Shown here: positions 1 through 10,899 of the stretch, one piece after another | How positions within the stretch are numbered: position 1 is the first letter of the stretch | Layout: each line of letters starts with the position of its first letter | Source of the DNA: Pseudomonas mosselii | Lineage (GTDB): Bacteria; Pseudomonadota; Gammaproteobacteria; Pseudomonadales; Pseudomonadaceae | Assembly (NCBI RefSeq): GCF_019823065.1 | Contig: NZ_CP081966.1 | Location: forward strand, 2,573,501-2,637,500 | Direction: 5' to 3' | DNA: 64,000 nucleotides | Notes under the pieces: model-generated | Told to the model about the DNA's origin: nothing | The model's database searches: none | The model's input: the letters and a program-made list of their open reading frames with translations, nothing else | Made by a program: the position numbers and the translations under genes

Positions 1-1
1 T

Positions 2-760
2 TTGGCCCAGCATATGGCCCTGGCACCCGCCAACGCCCTGGAGCGTCAGGCCCTGGAACGCCTGCTGCCACGCCTGGTGCGCAAGCTGGGCGGTCCGGCA
101 CAGCCGCGCCGGCGCAGCGAGGCGGTGATGCTGATCGAACTGGAACTGCCGACGGAACTTGCGTCACTGGGAGTGGAAGAGGCGGTGCGTCAGCACCTGG
201 AGCAGGAAGGCGGCAGTGTTCACTATGTCGAGAACTCCCTGTTCAACAGCCTGTTCGGCCTGCTGTGCTGGGAGGCGGTCTTCGCCCCGGTGCCGGGGGC
301 GTTCTTCCACCCGTTCCAGAGCGGGCCTCAGGACTTGCACGACGTCGATTTCCAGCAGCGCCGCGCGGCACTGTTCGACGTCTGCCTCGGGCGCCTGGAC
401 GATGGTAGTCATCGCCAGGCCATCCTTGACTGCTTCCAGGCCAAGAAGGGCCTGCAGTCGCCTTTCGTGTTCTGGCAGATGCTCGATGAGGCGCTGCTCG
501 AACAGGCACTCGACTACCTGCCGCCCGCGCACCTGAAGGCCTGCTTCCTGCGCCTGCTGCAGGATATCCGCGCCAACCGCGCCGGCATGCCTGACCTGAT
601 CCAGTTCTGGCCGGGGCAGGGCGGTTACCGCATGGTTGAGGTCAAGGGGCCGGGCGATCGCCTGCAGGACAACCAACTGCGCTGGCTCGAGTTCTGCCAT
701 GCCCACGGTCTGCCGGTCGCGGTGTGCCATGTGCGCTGGAAGGGGGGCGTATCGGTATGA
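2..760 (+). CDS. VRR-NUC domain nuclease (FAN1-like), 5' end outside window
   Basis: C-terminal 252 residues of a longer protein; the reading frame is open at the left edge, so the true start lies upstream. The last ~60 residues hold a PD-(D/E)xK nuclease core of the VRR-NUC type: a PDL segment, then MVEVKGPGDRLQDNQLRW, giving the D...ExK residues and the downstream Gln. VRR-NUC proteins of this size class are bacterial relatives of FAN1, a structure-specific 5' flap/exonuclease acting on interstrand cross-links. The stop overlaps the start of the helicase gene (ATGA), so the two are translationally coupled and probably act together in DNA repair. The family call is firm; the substrate is inferred from FAN1. 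Confidence 0.85.
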   Translation: MAQHMALAPANALERQALERLLPRLVRKLGGPAQPRRRSEAVMLIELELPTELASLGVEEAVRQHLEQEGGSVHYVENSLFNSLFGLLCWEAVFAPVPGAFFHPFQSGPQDLHDVDFQQRRAALFDVCLGRLDDGSHRQAILDCFQAKKGLQSPFVFWQMLDEALLEQALDYLPPAHLKACFLRLLQDIRANRAGMPDLIQFWPGQGGYRMVEVKGPGDRLQDNQLRWLEFCHAHGLPVAVCHVRWKGGVSV

Positions 761-3012
761 GCTACACCGTGGCCGTGCGCGCACTGTGTGAGTTCAGCGC
801 CAAGGTCGGCGACCTCGACCTGCGTTTCACCCCGTCGCCCACCGCCCAGGAGGGCATCGCCGGGCACCGTCGGGTGGTGGCGCGGCGCGCCGCTGGTTAT
901 GAGTCGGAGGTGGCGCTGGAGGGCGAGTACCAGGGGCTGCGGGTACGCGGCCGCGCCGATGGCTACGACCCTGCGTGCAACCGCCTGGAGGAGATCAAGA
1001 CCCATCGCGGCGACCTGGCCAGGCAGCCCGACAATCACCGCCTGCTGCACTGGGCCCAGGCCAAGGTCTATGCCTGGTTGCTGTGCCAGGCACGGCAACT
1101 GCCGGCGATCGACGTGGCGCTGGTCTACCTCGACGTCGACAGTGACGGCCAGACGCTGATCAGCGAGTGTTACCAGGCCGATGACCTGAAGCGCTTCTTC
1201 GAGACCCAGTGCCAGCGCTTTTTGGCCTGGGCGCAGGCCCAGGAGCGACGGCTGAGCGAGCGGGACCGGGACCTTGGCGCGCTGACATTCCCCTATCCCG
1301 AATTCAGGCTGGGCCAGCGCCAGCTGGCCGAGACGCTGTACAAGGCCGTGAGCACCGGCCGCTGCCTGATGGCCCAGGCCAGCACCGGCATCGGCAAGAC
1401 CCTCGGTACCCTGTTCCCGCTGCTCAAGGCCGTGGTGCCGCAGCAACTGGACAAGCTCTACTTCCTCACCGCCAAGACCCCGGGCCGGGCCCTGGCCCTC
1501 GACGCTCTGCGCCAGATCACCCGGGCGTCGCCGCAGCCGGCGCTGCGCAGCCTTGAACTGATCGCCCGCGACAAGGCCTGCGAGCACCCCGAAAACGCCT
1601 GCCATGGTGAGTCCTGCCCTTTGGCGCGGGGTTTCTACGAGCGCCTGCCGGCCGCCCGCGAAGCCGCCGCGCAGGTGCCGCTGCTCGACCGCGCCAATCT
1701 GCGCGAGGTGGCCCTGGCGCATCAGGTCTGCCCCTATTACCTGGCCCAGGAAATGGCGCGCTGGGTCGACCTGCTGGTGGCCGACTACAACTACTACTTC
1801 GACGCTCATGCCCTGCTGTTCGGCCTGGCCCAGGCCAACCAGTGGCGCACGGCGGTGCTGGTGGACGAGGCGCACAACCTGGTGGAGCGGGGACGGCAGA
1901 TGTACAGTGCCAGCCTTGACCAGGGCCAGTTGCTGGCACTGCGCCAGAGCAAGCCGGCCGGACTCGGCAGTGCCCTCGACCGACTCAACCGGCAGTGGAA
2001 CGCGCTGTACAAGGCCCAGGTGGCGCCGTATCAAGCCAGCGAACAACTGCCGGACGCCTTCCTGCGTGCCCTGCAGCAATGCATCGGGCTGATCCAGGAA
2101 CGCATGAACCAGGCGCCCGCCGAGGTCGAACCCAAGGTGCTGGAGTTCTTCTTCCAGGCCCTGCAGTTCAGCCGCATCGCCGAGCTGTTCGATGAGCACT
2201 TCCTGTTCGATATCAGCCCGCGCAACGGCCCACGGGGGCGGCGCCTGGCCACGTTGTGCCTGCGCAACGTGGTGCCGGCGCGGCTGCTGGGGCCGCGCAT
2301 GAGCGCGGCGCGCAGCGTCACGCTGTTTTCCGCCACGCTCAATCCGCGGCACTTCTACAGCGACCTGCTGGGCATGCCCGCCGACACGGCCTGGCTGGAG
2401 GTCGCCGCGCCGTTCCGCGCCGAGCAGTTGCAGGTGCACATCGTCAGCGAGGTGTCCACCCGCTACCAGCAGCGCCAGGCGTCGCTTGCGCCGATTGTCG
2501 AACTCATCGCCGCCCAGTTCACCCGCCAGCCGGGTAACTACCTGGCCTTTTTCAGCAGTTTCGAATACCTGGAGCAGGTGGCGCGACTGCTGGCCGAGCG
2601 CTATCCGGTACTGCCGATCTGGTGCCAGGCGCCCGGCATGGACGAGGCCGGGCGCGAGGCCTTCCTGGCGCGGTTCGTGGAGCACGGGCAGGGGGTGGGC
2701 TTCGCCGTGCTCGGCGGCGCCTTCGGCGAGGGCGTGGACCTGCCCGGCACGCGCCTGATCGGCGCCTTCGTCGCCACCCTCGGGCTGCCCCAGGTCAACC
2801 CGGTCAACGAGCAGTTCAAGCAGCGCCTGGGCCGCCAGTTCGGCGCCGGTTTCGACTACGCGTACCTGTACCCGGGCGTGCGCAAGGTGATCCAGGCCGC
2901 TGGCCGGGTGATCCGCGGCGACCAGGACCGTGGCGTGCTGATGCTGATCGACGAGCGCTTCGCCGAGCCCCGGGTGCGGCAGATGTTCCCCAGCTGGTGG
3001 CAACTGGGGTGA
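757..3012 (+). CDS. XPD/DinG-like Fe-S DNA helicase with N-terminal PD-(D/E)xK-like domain
   Basis: Superfamily 2 ATP-dependent DNA helicase of 751 aa. Walker A (ASTGIGKT) lies near residue 208-215 and the DEAH box near 370. Between them sit four cysteines (about C275, C282, C287, C325) spaced as in XPD/DinG iron-sulfur helicases. The first ~190 residues look like a Cas4/RecB-type nuclease fold: GRADGYD near 65, EIKTH near 80, and a QAKVY helix after it. The ATG at 757 is chosen because it overlaps the upstream stop as ATGA and starts a natural protein; an in-frame ATG at 724 lies inside the upstream gene. A helicase-nuclease directly coupled to a FAN1-like nuclease suggests a two-gene repair unit. 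Confidence 0.88.
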   Translation: MSYTVAVRALCEFSAKVGDLDLRFTPSPTAQEGIAGHRRVVARRAAGYESEVALEGEYQGLRVRGRADGYDPACNRLEEIKTHRGDLARQPDNHRLLHWAQAKVYAWLLCQARQLPAIDVALVYLDVDSDGQTLISECYQADDLKRFFETQCQRFLAWAQAQERRLSERDRDLGALTFPYPEFRLGQRQLAETLYKAVSTGRCLMAQASTGIGKTLGTLFPLLKAVVPQQLDKLYFLTAKTPGRALALDALRQITRASPQPALRSLELIARDKACEHPENACHGESCPLARGFYERLPAAREAAAQVPLLDRANLREVALAHQVCPYYLAQEMARWVDLLVADYNYYFDAHALLFGLAQANQWRTAVLVDEAHNLVERGRQMYSASLDQGQLLALRQSKPAGLGSALDRLNRQWNALYKAQVAPYQASEQLPDAFLRALQQCIGLIQERMNQAPAEVEPKVLEFFFQALQFSRIAELFDEHFLFDISPRNGPRGRRLATLCLRNVVPARLLGPRMSAARSVTLFSATLNPRHFYSDLLGMPADTAWLEVAAPFRAEQLQVHIVSEVSTRYQQRQASLAPIVELIAAQFTRQPGNYLAFFSSFEYLEQVARLLAERYPVLPIWCQAPGMDEAGREAFLARFVEHGQGVGFAVLGGAFGEGVDLPGTRLIGAFVATLGLPQVNPVNEQFKQRLGRQFGAGFDYAYLYPGVRKVIQAAGRVIRGDQDRGVLMLIDERFAEPRVRQMFPSWWQLG

Positions 3013-3091
3013 ACGCCGCCATCGCCTGGCGCTGAAACTCCCAGTACACTGCGCGTTCCAACACCTACTTCTGTTGATTTCGAGGTTCCGC

Positions 3092-4729
<1,638 letters not shown>

Positions 4730-4745
4730 TCGTCCGTTGAAGCCA

Positions 4746-4815
4746 ATCGCGGGGCAAGCCCGCTCCCACAAGGCCCATGTACGTTGGCCTTGTGGGAGCG
4801 GGCTTGCCCCGCGAT
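4746..4815. repeat. REP-type palindrome, P. putida class
   Basis: Two 30-base arms, perfect inverted repeats, separated by a 10-base loop. The core (GGGCAAGCCCGCTCCCACA) is the repetitive extragenic palindrome typical of P. putida-group genomes. It sits between pgm and the pirin gene and may also act as the pgm transcription end. Confidence 0.9.
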
Positions 4816-4918
4816 GCCTTTGATTGTTCCGTTTGTGGAACGAGCAGTGCTGTTTTTGCTGCCTACCGAATCATTAGTCTCATCTGTAAGGTGATAGCCA
4901 TCAAACAGGAGGCTTCTC

Positions 4919-5806
4919 ATGAAAAACATCCAGGGTATCCACCGCAGCCCCCACGCTCACTGGGTGGGCGACGGCTTCCCGGTGCGCAGCCTGTTCACCT
5001 ACGACCACCTGGCCCGGCACATCAGCCCGTTTCTGCTGCTGGACTACGCCGGCCCCCACGACTTCACCCCGACCACGGCCAGGCGTGGCGTCGGCCAGCA
5101 TCCGCATCGCGGCTTCGAGACGGTGACCATCGTCTACCAGGGCGAACTGGAGCACCGTGACTCCACCGGCGCCGGCGGCCTGATCGGTCCGGGCGATGTG
5201 CAATGGATGACCGCCGCGGGCGGCATCATCCACGAGGAGTTCCATTCCCCGGCCTTTGCCCGTAGTGGCGGCACCCTGGAGATGGTGCAACTGTGGGTCA
5301 ACCTGCCGGCCAAGGACAAGCGTGCCGCGGCGGGTTACCAGACGCTGTTGGCCAACGACATTCCCGTGGTGGCGCTGGCAGGCGAGGCGGGCAGCCTGCG
5401 GGTGATTGCCGGACGCTACCTGAATCATCAGGGGCCGGCGCGCACCTTCACCGAGATGGACGTCTGGGACCTGCGGCTGAAGGCCGGCGCGACACTGCAA
5501 CTGCCCTTGGCCGCCGGGCGCAATGCCGCGCTGGTGGTGCTGCGCGGCAACCTGCGGGTCAACGACGAGCGCGAGGCCGGCCCGGCCAGCCTGGTGCTGC
5601 TGGAGCGCGATGGCAGCGATGTGCGCCTCGAGGCGCTGGAGGAGGTCAGCGTGCTGCTGCTCAGCGGCGAGCCGATCGACGAACCCATCGTTGGCTACGG
5701 GCCGTTCGTGATGAACAGCCAGGCGGAAATCGCCGAGTCGTTCGATGATTTCCAGGCCGGGCGGTTCGGGCAGATGGGCGGCGTCGAGCGCGGCGCCCGA
5801 CAATAA
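4919..5806 (+). CDS. Pirin family protein
   Basis: Bicupin protein of 295 aa of the pirin family, non-haem iron proteins with reported quercetin 2,3-dioxygenase activity or regulatory roles. The N-terminal cupin has the expected metal ligands: HPHRGFETV supplies two histidines and GIIHEE supplies the third histidine and the glutamate. The start has a strong CAGGAGG seven bases upstream. It is single-gene, flanked by REP palindromes on both sides, so context gives no clue to the substrate. Confidence 0.9.
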   Translation: MKNIQGIHRSPHAHWVGDGFPVRSLFTYDHLARHISPFLLLDYAGPHDFTPTTARRGVGQHPHRGFETVTIVYQGELEHRDSTGAGGLIGPGDVQWMTAAGGIIHEEFHSPAFARSGGTLEMVQLWVNLPAKDKRAAAGYQTLLANDIPVVALAGEAGSLRVIAGRYLNHQGPARTFTEMDVWDLRLKAGATLQLPLAAGRNAALVVLRGNLRVNDEREAGPASLVLLERDGSDVRLEALEEVSVLLLSGEPIDEPIVGYGPFVMNSQAEIAESFDDFQAGRFGQMGGVERGARQ

Positions 5807-5822
5807 CAAAGCGTTGACTCCA

Positions 5823-5886
5823 ATCGCCGGCAAGCTGGCACCCACAGGATCTGCGCGATCCCTGTGGGAGCCGGCTTGCCGGCGAT
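5823..5886. repeat. REP-type palindrome
   Basis: Inverted repeat with arms of about 26 bases (ATCGCCGGCAAG... / ...CTTGCCGGCGAT) and an 11-base loop, another member of the P. putida REP family. It lies in the 95-base convergent gap between the pirin gene and the RidA-like gene and could serve both as a transcription stop. Confidence 0.88.
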
Positions 5887-5901
5887 TGCTTTTTCAGGGG
5901 A

Positions 5902-6318
5902 TCACGGCTGATCCGGCACCACCGCGATCACGTCGATTTCCATCAGCCACTCAGCCTGGGCCAACCCCGCCACCACCAACCCGGTGGAAATCGGGAACAC
6001 CCCCTTGAGCCACTTGCCCACTTCCTTGTACACCGGCTCGCGGAAGCGCGGGTCGGTGATGTAGGTGGTGGTCTTGACGATATGCGACAGGTCCGAGCCC
6101 GCTTCTTCGAGCAGCTGCTTGACGTTCTTCATCGCCTGCTCGGCCTGGGCCCGTGGGTCGCCCAGGCCCACCAGCCGGCCTTCGAAGTCGGTGCCGACCT
6201 GACCGCGCACGTAGATGGTGTTGCCGGCCCGCACAGCCTGGCACAGGTCGTTGTCCAGGGTCTGGTTGGGGTAGGTGGCCTTGGTGTTGAACATGCGGAT
6301 GCGAGTGTGGGTAGGCAT
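5902..6318 (-). CDS. RidA/YjgF-YER057c family protein lacking the deaminase arginine
   Basis: 138 aa, one Rid domain across the whole length, ending in the characteristic MEIDVIAVV strand. Canonical RidA deaminates reactive enamine/imine intermediates using an arginine in the sequence VARLP near the C-terminus; here the matching segment reads VAGLAQ, so that arginine is a glycine. This places it in one of the other Rid subfamilies, whose reactions are mostly unknown, and argues against calling it a 2-iminobutanoate deaminase. Its start overlaps the stop of the upstream monooxygenase gene (TGATG), so the two are one operon. Confidence 0.88.
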   Translation of the reverse strand: MPTHTRIRMFNTKATYPNQTLDNDLCQAVRAGNTIYVRGQVGTDFEGRLVGLGDPRAQAEQAMKNVKQLLEEAGSDLSHIVKTTTYITDPRFREPVYKEVGKWLKGVFPISTGLVVAGLAQAEWLMEIDVIAVVPDQP

Positions 6319-7634
6319 CAGAGGGCTCCGAAGGTGCTGACGTTGCTGATCGAGGGTTGCTGCTCATCCGCCGCGCGCTGCTCGCGGTCGCGGTAGGCCA
6401 GGTAGGTGCGCTGGGTGGCGATGTGGCCGGCGACGTGCTTGGCGTCGTGCCACACGCCCCAGATGAATGACGAGCCGCGGCGCGACAGCCAGGGCAGGCC
6501 GAGGAAGTACACGCCCGGCTCCTTCGATACGCCGCGCTGGTGTTGCGGTTTGCCGTTGGCGTCGAAGGCGTCCACCTGCAACCAGCTGAAATCCACGCCA
6601 TAGCCGGTGGCCCAGATGATGCTCCTGACGTTGGCCTTGGCGAGGTTGAGTTCCAGCAGCGGCTGGCTGACGCAGGCCGGGTCCGGCAGGCGCTTGCGGG
6701 CCTCGGGCTCCTCCGGCAGGTCCAGACCGTTGCGTTCGATATAGGCGTCGGCGGCGTCCAGCAGGGCCAGGTAGTTCTCGTCGCCGCGGTTGATGTTCTC
6801 GGCCAGGTTGTCCTGGAAACGGGCCACGCCGCCCTCGAACGACTGGGTCAGGCCGACCAGGGTCATGCCCTGGTGGGCGAGGGCGCGAAAGTCCACGGTG
6901 TGGCCGCCGCGGGCGCCGGACACGGCGATGGTCACGTGCTCGCGGCCGGGCTTGGCGATCTCCGCGTCCCACTCGCCGAGCACGCCCAGCCACCAGCAGA
7001 AATCGCGGTTGCGGTAGCTGCGCGGCGGACGGTCATGGGCGCCGACCGACAGGTACACCTGGCGCCCGGCACGCATCAGTTCCTCGGCGATCTGCACCCC
7101 GGAAGAGCCGGCGCCGACCACCAGCACCGCGCCCTCAGGCAGTTGCTGCGGGTTGAAGTAGGCGGCGGAGTGGATCTGGTGCAGGCCTTCGTCCTTTGGC
7201 GCGATGGCCGGGATCACCGGGCGCTGGAACGGGCCGGTGGCGGCCACTACGCGGTTGGCGCGGATCACGCCCTGGTTGGTGTCGATGGTGAAGCCCGGGC
7301 GGTCGGCGTTGCGCACCACCTTCCTCACCTCGACCCCGGTGCGTACCGGCAGGTTGTACTTGCGCACGTACTGCTCGAAGTAGTCGGCGACCTGGTCCTT
7401 GCCGGCGAAGGCGTCGGCGTCGAGGTCGAATTCCAGGCCCGGGAAGCGGTCGTGCCAGACCGGCCCGTTGGCCACCAGCGAATCCCAGCGTCCGGTGCGC
7501 CAGGCCTCGGCGATGCGCTTGCGCTCCAGCACCAGGTGTGGCACGCCGAGCTTGCTCAGGTGTTCGCTCATGGCCACGCCGGCCTGGCCGGCGCCGACCA
7601 CGAGGGTGTCGATTTCGATGTTGTTCAGTGTCAT
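6318..7634 (-). CDS. Flavin-containing NAD(P)-dependent monooxygenase (CzcO/FMO-like)
   Basis: 438 aa two-dinucleotide-fold flavoprotein. The FAD-binding Rossmann motif is at the N-terminus (VVGAGQAGVA, residues ~13-22) and a second NAD(P)-binding motif follows mid-protein (VVGAGSSGVQ). Between them an HQIHSAAYF segment resembles the FMO/Baeyer-Villiger fingerprint. Such enzymes insert one oxygen at N, S or carbonyl carbon of small substrates. It is the first gene of a two-gene operon with the Rid protein, divergent from DUF1028 and an M20 deacylase. The specific substrate cannot be read from sequence. Confidence 0.87.
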   Translation of the reverse strand: MTLNNIEIDTLVVGAGQAGVAMSEHLSKLGVPHLVLERKRIAEAWRTGRWDSLVANGPVWHDRFPGLEFDLDADAFAGKDQVADYFEQYVRKYNLPVRTGVEVRKVVRNADRPGFTIDTNQGVIRANRVVAATGPFQRPVIPAIAPKDEGLHQIHSAAYFNPQQLPEGAVLVVGAGSSGVQIAEELMRAGRQVYLSVGAHDRPPRSYRNRDFCWWLGVLGEWDAEIAKPGREHVTIAVSGARGGHTVDFRALAHQGMTLVGLTQSFEGGVARFQDNLAENINRGDENYLALLDAADAYIERNGLDLPEEPEARKRLPDPACVSQPLLELNLAKANVRSIIWATGYGVDFSWLQVDAFDANGKPQHQRGVSKEPGVYFLGLPWLSRRGSSFIWGVWHDAKHVAGHIATQRTYLAYRDREQRAADEQQPSISNVSTFGAL

Positions 7635-7920
7635 GTCCCAGCCCTTCTTCAGCGGCGTTCTTGTTCAGGTCGGTGGGGACCGCCTTTGCCTGGGGCCAGA
7701 CTAGGGATGGGCGGGAAATCGCGAAAATAGTATTTAGTTGGGGCTTGCCGATAAATTGGCGAAGGCTCTGCTGGCAATGGGCTGCAGCGGTTTCTAGGGA
7801 TTGCGCAGGACCCTGTGGAGCGGCCTTAGTTTTTTCCTGCCCAGTGCCGAGGAAAATGTTGGTTTCGCAGCTCCCGGGGCCCACCGAGAATGCCGGTAAC
7901 CCCAACACAGGAGCTGCACC
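7635..7920. promoter_or_regulatory. Divergent promoter region between the FMO-Rid and DUF1028-M20 operons
   Basis: 286-base intergenic spacer with unusually AT-rich stretches around 7720-7755 for this genome, consistent with back-to-back promoters. A ribosome binding site (AGGAG) precedes the DUF1028 gene. I see no clear operator palindrome and no regulator gene next to it. Confidence 0.45.
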
Positions 7921-8598
7921 ATGACCTTCTCCATCATCGGCCGCTGCCAGGAAACCGGCCAGGTCGGCATCGCCATCAGTTCATCGAGCATCGCCGTCGG
8001 CGCCCGCTGCCCATGGGTGCGGGCCGGGGTCGGTGCCGTGGCCACCCAGAACATCACCCTGCCGGCCCTCGGCCCGCAGATCCTCGACGCCCTCGAGCAG
8101 GGCCAGCTGCCGCCCGCCGCGGCACTGGACCGGGTGCTGAGCGCCAATGGCTGGAGCGAGTATCGCCAGGTCACGGTGATCGACAGCCAGGGCCAGGTAG
8201 CGTTGTTCACCGGCAAGGAGGCCCTGGGCGTGCACAACGCCGTGGCCGGCGAACAATGCGCCGCGGCCGGCAACCTGCTGTCGTCGCGGGCGGTGATCGA
8301 GGCCATGGTGGCTGCGTTCGAACAGGCCGGCGGCCACCTGGCCGACCGCCTGCTGGCGGCGATGCACGCGGCCATGGCCGCCGGTGGCGAGGCGGGGCCG
8401 GTACACTCGGCGGCGTTGAAGATCGCCGGCGAGCTGACCTGGCCGCTGGTGGACCTGCGCGTGGACTGGACCGAGCACGATCCCATCGCCGAGCTGGACA
8501 ACCTCTGGCAGGCCTACCGCCCGCAGATGCAGGACTATGTGACCCGCGCCCTGAACCCGACCGCCGCGCCGAGCTACGGAGTGCCGGGCGATGAATGA
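7921..8598 (+). CDS. DUF1028 family protein (Ntn-hydrolase-like)
   Basis: 225 aa protein whose start MTFSIIGRC and following SSSIAVGARCPWVRAG and GAVATQNIT motifs are typical of DUF1028, a family with an Ntn-hydrolase-type fold thought to cleave amide bonds. The C-terminal ~20 residues are a low-complexity tail. ATG at 7921 has AGGAG upstream. It overlaps the next gene by 8 bases. The neighbours (M20 deacylase, Rid protein, flavin monooxygenase) suggest a role in stepwise breakdown of a nitrogenous compound; this is inference. Confidence 0.85.
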   Translation: MTFSIIGRCQETGQVGIAISSSSIAVGARCPWVRAGVGAVATQNITLPALGPQILDALEQGQLPPAAALDRVLSANGWSEYRQVTVIDSQGQVALFTGKEALGVHNAVAGEQCAAAGNLLSSRAVIEAMVAAFEQAGGHLADRLLAAMHAAMAAGGEAGPVHSAALKIAGELTWPLVDLRVDWTEHDPIAELDNLWQAYRPQMQDYVTRALNPTAAPSYGVPGDE

Positions 8599-9751
8599 GG
8601 TTTCCAGCCGTGCGCTGTTGGAGCGGTTGGTCGAGTTCGCCACCGTCAGCCGCGATTCCAACCTTGAGCTGATCGCCTTCATCCGCGACTACTTGGCTGG
8701 GCTTGGTGTCGCCAGCGAGCTGTTCCACAATGAAGAGGGCACCAAGGCCAATCTGTTCGCCACCATCGGCCCCGACGACCGTGGCGGCGTGGTGCTTTCC
8801 GGGCATACCGATGTGGTGCCGGTGGAGGGCCAGGCCTGGAGCGTCGAACCGTTCCGGCTGACTGAGCGCGAAGGGCGCCTGTACGGTCGCGGCACGGCCG
8901 ACATGAAGGGCTTCATCGCCTCGGTGCTGGCGACGGTGCCGGCGTTACTCGCTCAGCCGCTGAAGCTGCCGGTGCACCTGGCGTTTTCCTATGACGAAGA
9001 AGTCGGCTGCCTGGGCGTGCGCTCGATGCTCGCCGCCCTGGCGCAGCGCCCGCACAAGCCGCGGCTGTGCCTGATCGGTGAGCCCACCGAACTCAAGCCG
9101 GTGCTAGGCCACAAGGGCAAGCTGGCCATGCGTTGCCAGGTACATGGCGCCGCTTGCCACTCGGCCTATGCCCCCTACGGCGTCAACGCCATCGAGTACG
9201 CGGCGCGGCTGATCGGCAAGCTGGGCGAGATCGGTGACGACCTGGCGCGTCCCGAGTACCACGACGAGCGCTTCGACCCGCCGTTCTCCACAGTACAGAC
9301 CGGTGTGATCAAGGGCGGTCGTGCCCTGAACATTGTCCCCGCCGAATGCGAGTTCGATTTCGAGGTGCGTGCCTTGCCCGGCTTCGAGGCGCAGGTCGTG
9401 GCCGATCGGCTGCAGGCCTACGCCGAGACACAGTTGCTGCCGCGCATGCGCGCGGTGAGCGGAGCGAGCGATATCCGCCTGCGACCGTTGAGTGCCTACC
9501 CAGGCCTGGCCACGCCTGCCGACAGCGAGGCGGCGCGCCTGGTGGCCTTGATCAGTGGTTCGAGCGACTTTGGCACGGTGGCCTTCGGCACCGAGGGCGG
9601 CTTGTTCGACCAGGCCGGCATCCCCACCGTGGTGTGCGGGCCGGGGAGCATGGAGCAGGGGCACAAGCCCGACGAGTTTGTCAGTCTCGAGCAGCTACAG
9701 GGATGCGATGCCATGTTGCGTCGGCTGGTGGAGCATCTGCGACAGGATTGA
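8591..9751 (+). CDS. M20 family deacylase, ArgE-like
   Basis: 386 aa zinc hydrolase of the acetylornithine deacetylase/succinyl-diaminopimelate desuccinylase family. Metal ligands are visible in order: SGHTDVVP (His), GTADMKG (bridging Asp), YDEEVG (catalytic and metal Glu), IGEPT (Glu/Asp) and GHKPDEF (C-terminal His). It resembles ArgE, but pseudomonads make ornithine mainly by the ArgJ transacetylase cycle, and the gene sits with DUF1028 rather than arg genes, so the true substrate is probably another N-acyl amino acid or amide. Confidence 0.88.
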   Translation: MNEVSSRALLERLVEFATVSRDSNLELIAFIRDYLAGLGVASELFHNEEGTKANLFATIGPDDRGGVVLSGHTDVVPVEGQAWSVEPFRLTEREGRLYGRGTADMKGFIASVLATVPALLAQPLKLPVHLAFSYDEEVGCLGVRSMLAALAQRPHKPRLCLIGEPTELKPVLGHKGKLAMRCQVHGAACHSAYAPYGVNAIEYAARLIGKLGEIGDDLARPEYHDERFDPPFSTVQTGVIKGGRALNIVPAECEFDFEVRALPGFEAQVVADRLQAYAETQLLPRMRAVSGASDIRLRPLSAYPGLATPADSEAARLVALISGSSDFGTVAFGTEGGLFDQAGIPTVVCGPGSMEQGHKPDEFVSLEQLQGCDAMLRRLVEHLRQD

Positions 9752-9806
9752 CAGCGCATGCCCACCCGCTCCCACCCAAGGGGCAGGCGCGGGCGTCGTT
9801 GGCGGC

Positions 9807-10244
9807 TTATGCCGGCACCATCGCAAAGCCTACGCCGAAACGGTTCCAGGCATTGATGGTGGCGATGGCCAGGGTCAGGTTGGCGACCTCCTTGGCGCTG
9901 AAGTGCTCCAGCAGCGCCTGGTACTCGTCCTGCGGCGCGCCACGCTCGGCCAGGCGGGTCAGGCTCTCGACCCAGGCCAGGGCGGCCCGCTCGCGCTCGC
10001 TGAAGTAGCGTGTCTCGCGCCAGACGCTCAGGGTCTGCAGGCGCGCCTCGGTTTCGCCGGCCTTGCGCGCATCGTTGGCGTGCATGTTGATGCAATAGGC
10101 GCAGCCATTGATCTGCGAGGCGCGCAGGCGGATCAGCTCGAGCAGCGAGTGCTCCAGGCCCGAGGCGACCAGCGCCTGTTCGAGGCCGATCATGGCCTTG
10201 TAGGCTTCCGGCGAGTGTTTGGCCCATTCGATACGGTCGTGCAT
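9807..10244 (-). CDS. Carboxymuconolactone decarboxylase/AhpD-like protein
   Basis: 145 aa all-helical protein with the alkylhydroperoxidase core: a LLELIRLRASQ helix, then CAYCINMH, giving the redox CxxC and the following histidine of AhpD-like peroxidase adaptors. The start at 10244 follows TGGAG seven bases upstream; an in-frame ATG 21 bases earlier has no such site. Proteins of this group detoxify organic peroxides or act as gamma-carboxymuconolactone decarboxylase relatives; the CxxC favours the peroxidase type. Single gene between the M20 gene and the deaminase. Confidence 0.88.
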   Translation of the reverse strand: MHDRIEWAKHSPEAYKAMIGLEQALVASGLEHSLLELIRLRASQINGCAYCINMHANDARKAGETEARLQTLSVWRETRYFSERERAALAWVESLTRLAERGAPQDEYQALLEHFSAKEVANLTLAIATINAWNRFGVGFAMVPA

Positions 10245-10440
10245 GGTGAGACTCCAGGTCGGCAAGAGGTAAGTGGCACTACCTTAGCGCCAGGCCGCGC
10301 CGCGCCGAATAGCCAATCCCGCGCTTTGCCAGGAGGCCAATCGGTCATTCGGATGAGCACTGACAGGCATCCAATCTCTTCATTTCTGCCAGGGCGGTCG
10401 AGTCGGGATAATGGGCGGGTCAACACCTGAGAACCGTTTC

Positions 10441-10899
10441 ATGTCCGCAGATCGATTCATGCGCGAGGCCCTTGAGCTTGCCCGCGCCAATATCCAGGCC
10501 GGTGGCCGCCCCTTCGGCGCCGTGCTGGTCCATCAGGGGCAGGTGATCGCCCGTGCCGTCAACGAGATCCACAGTACCCAGGACCCGACCAGCCACGCCG
10601 AGATGCAGGCCATCCGCCAGGCCGCCCAGGTGCTCGGCCGGGCGCGCCTGGACGGCGCCGAGATCTACGCCAGCGGCCATCCGTGCCCGATGTGCCTGGC
10701 CGCCATGCACCTGTGCGGCATCGAGCGCGCCTGGTTCGCCTATGACAACGACGAGGGCGAGCCCTATGGGTTGTCCACCGCCGCGGTGTATGCGCAGATG
10801 GCCCGCCCGCCTCGGCAGCAGAGCCTGCCCCTGCGCCCGCTGAAACCGGCGGGTGAAAGCGGCCTGTACCGTGAATGGCAGCAGGTCGGCGAAGCATGA
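10441..10899 (+). CDS. Nucleoside/guanine deaminase family protein
   Basis: 152 aa zinc deaminase of the CDA fold. The HAE motif (zinc His and catalytic Glu) is in TSHAEMQAI and the two zinc cysteines in HPCPMCLAAM. The length and the NEIHSTQDPTSHAEM context resemble bacterial guanine deaminases of the small GuaD type and tRNA-adenosine deaminase-like proteins. It overlaps the next gene (ATGA), a CynX-like transporter, so it may act on a base or nucleoside analogue imported or exported by that protein. The start at 10441 is preferred over an in-frame ATG at 10411. Confidence 0.85.
   Translation: MSADRFMREALELARANIQAGGRPFGAVLVHQGQVIARAVNEIHSTQDPTSHAEMQAIRQAAQVLGRARLDGAEIYASGHPCPMCLAAMHLCGIERAWFAYDNDEGEPYGLSTAAVYAQMARPPRQQSLPLRPLKPAGESGLYREWQQVGEA

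Noticed and set aside
4746..5886. CRISPR-like repeat array from the repeated REP sequences
   Set aside because: The repeats are dispersed inverted pairs in intergenic gaps, without regular spacers or cas genes.
8591..9751. Naming the M20 gene argE (arginine biosynthesis)
   Set aside because: Family motifs cannot separate ArgE from other deacylases, and the operon partner is DUF1028, not an arginine gene.
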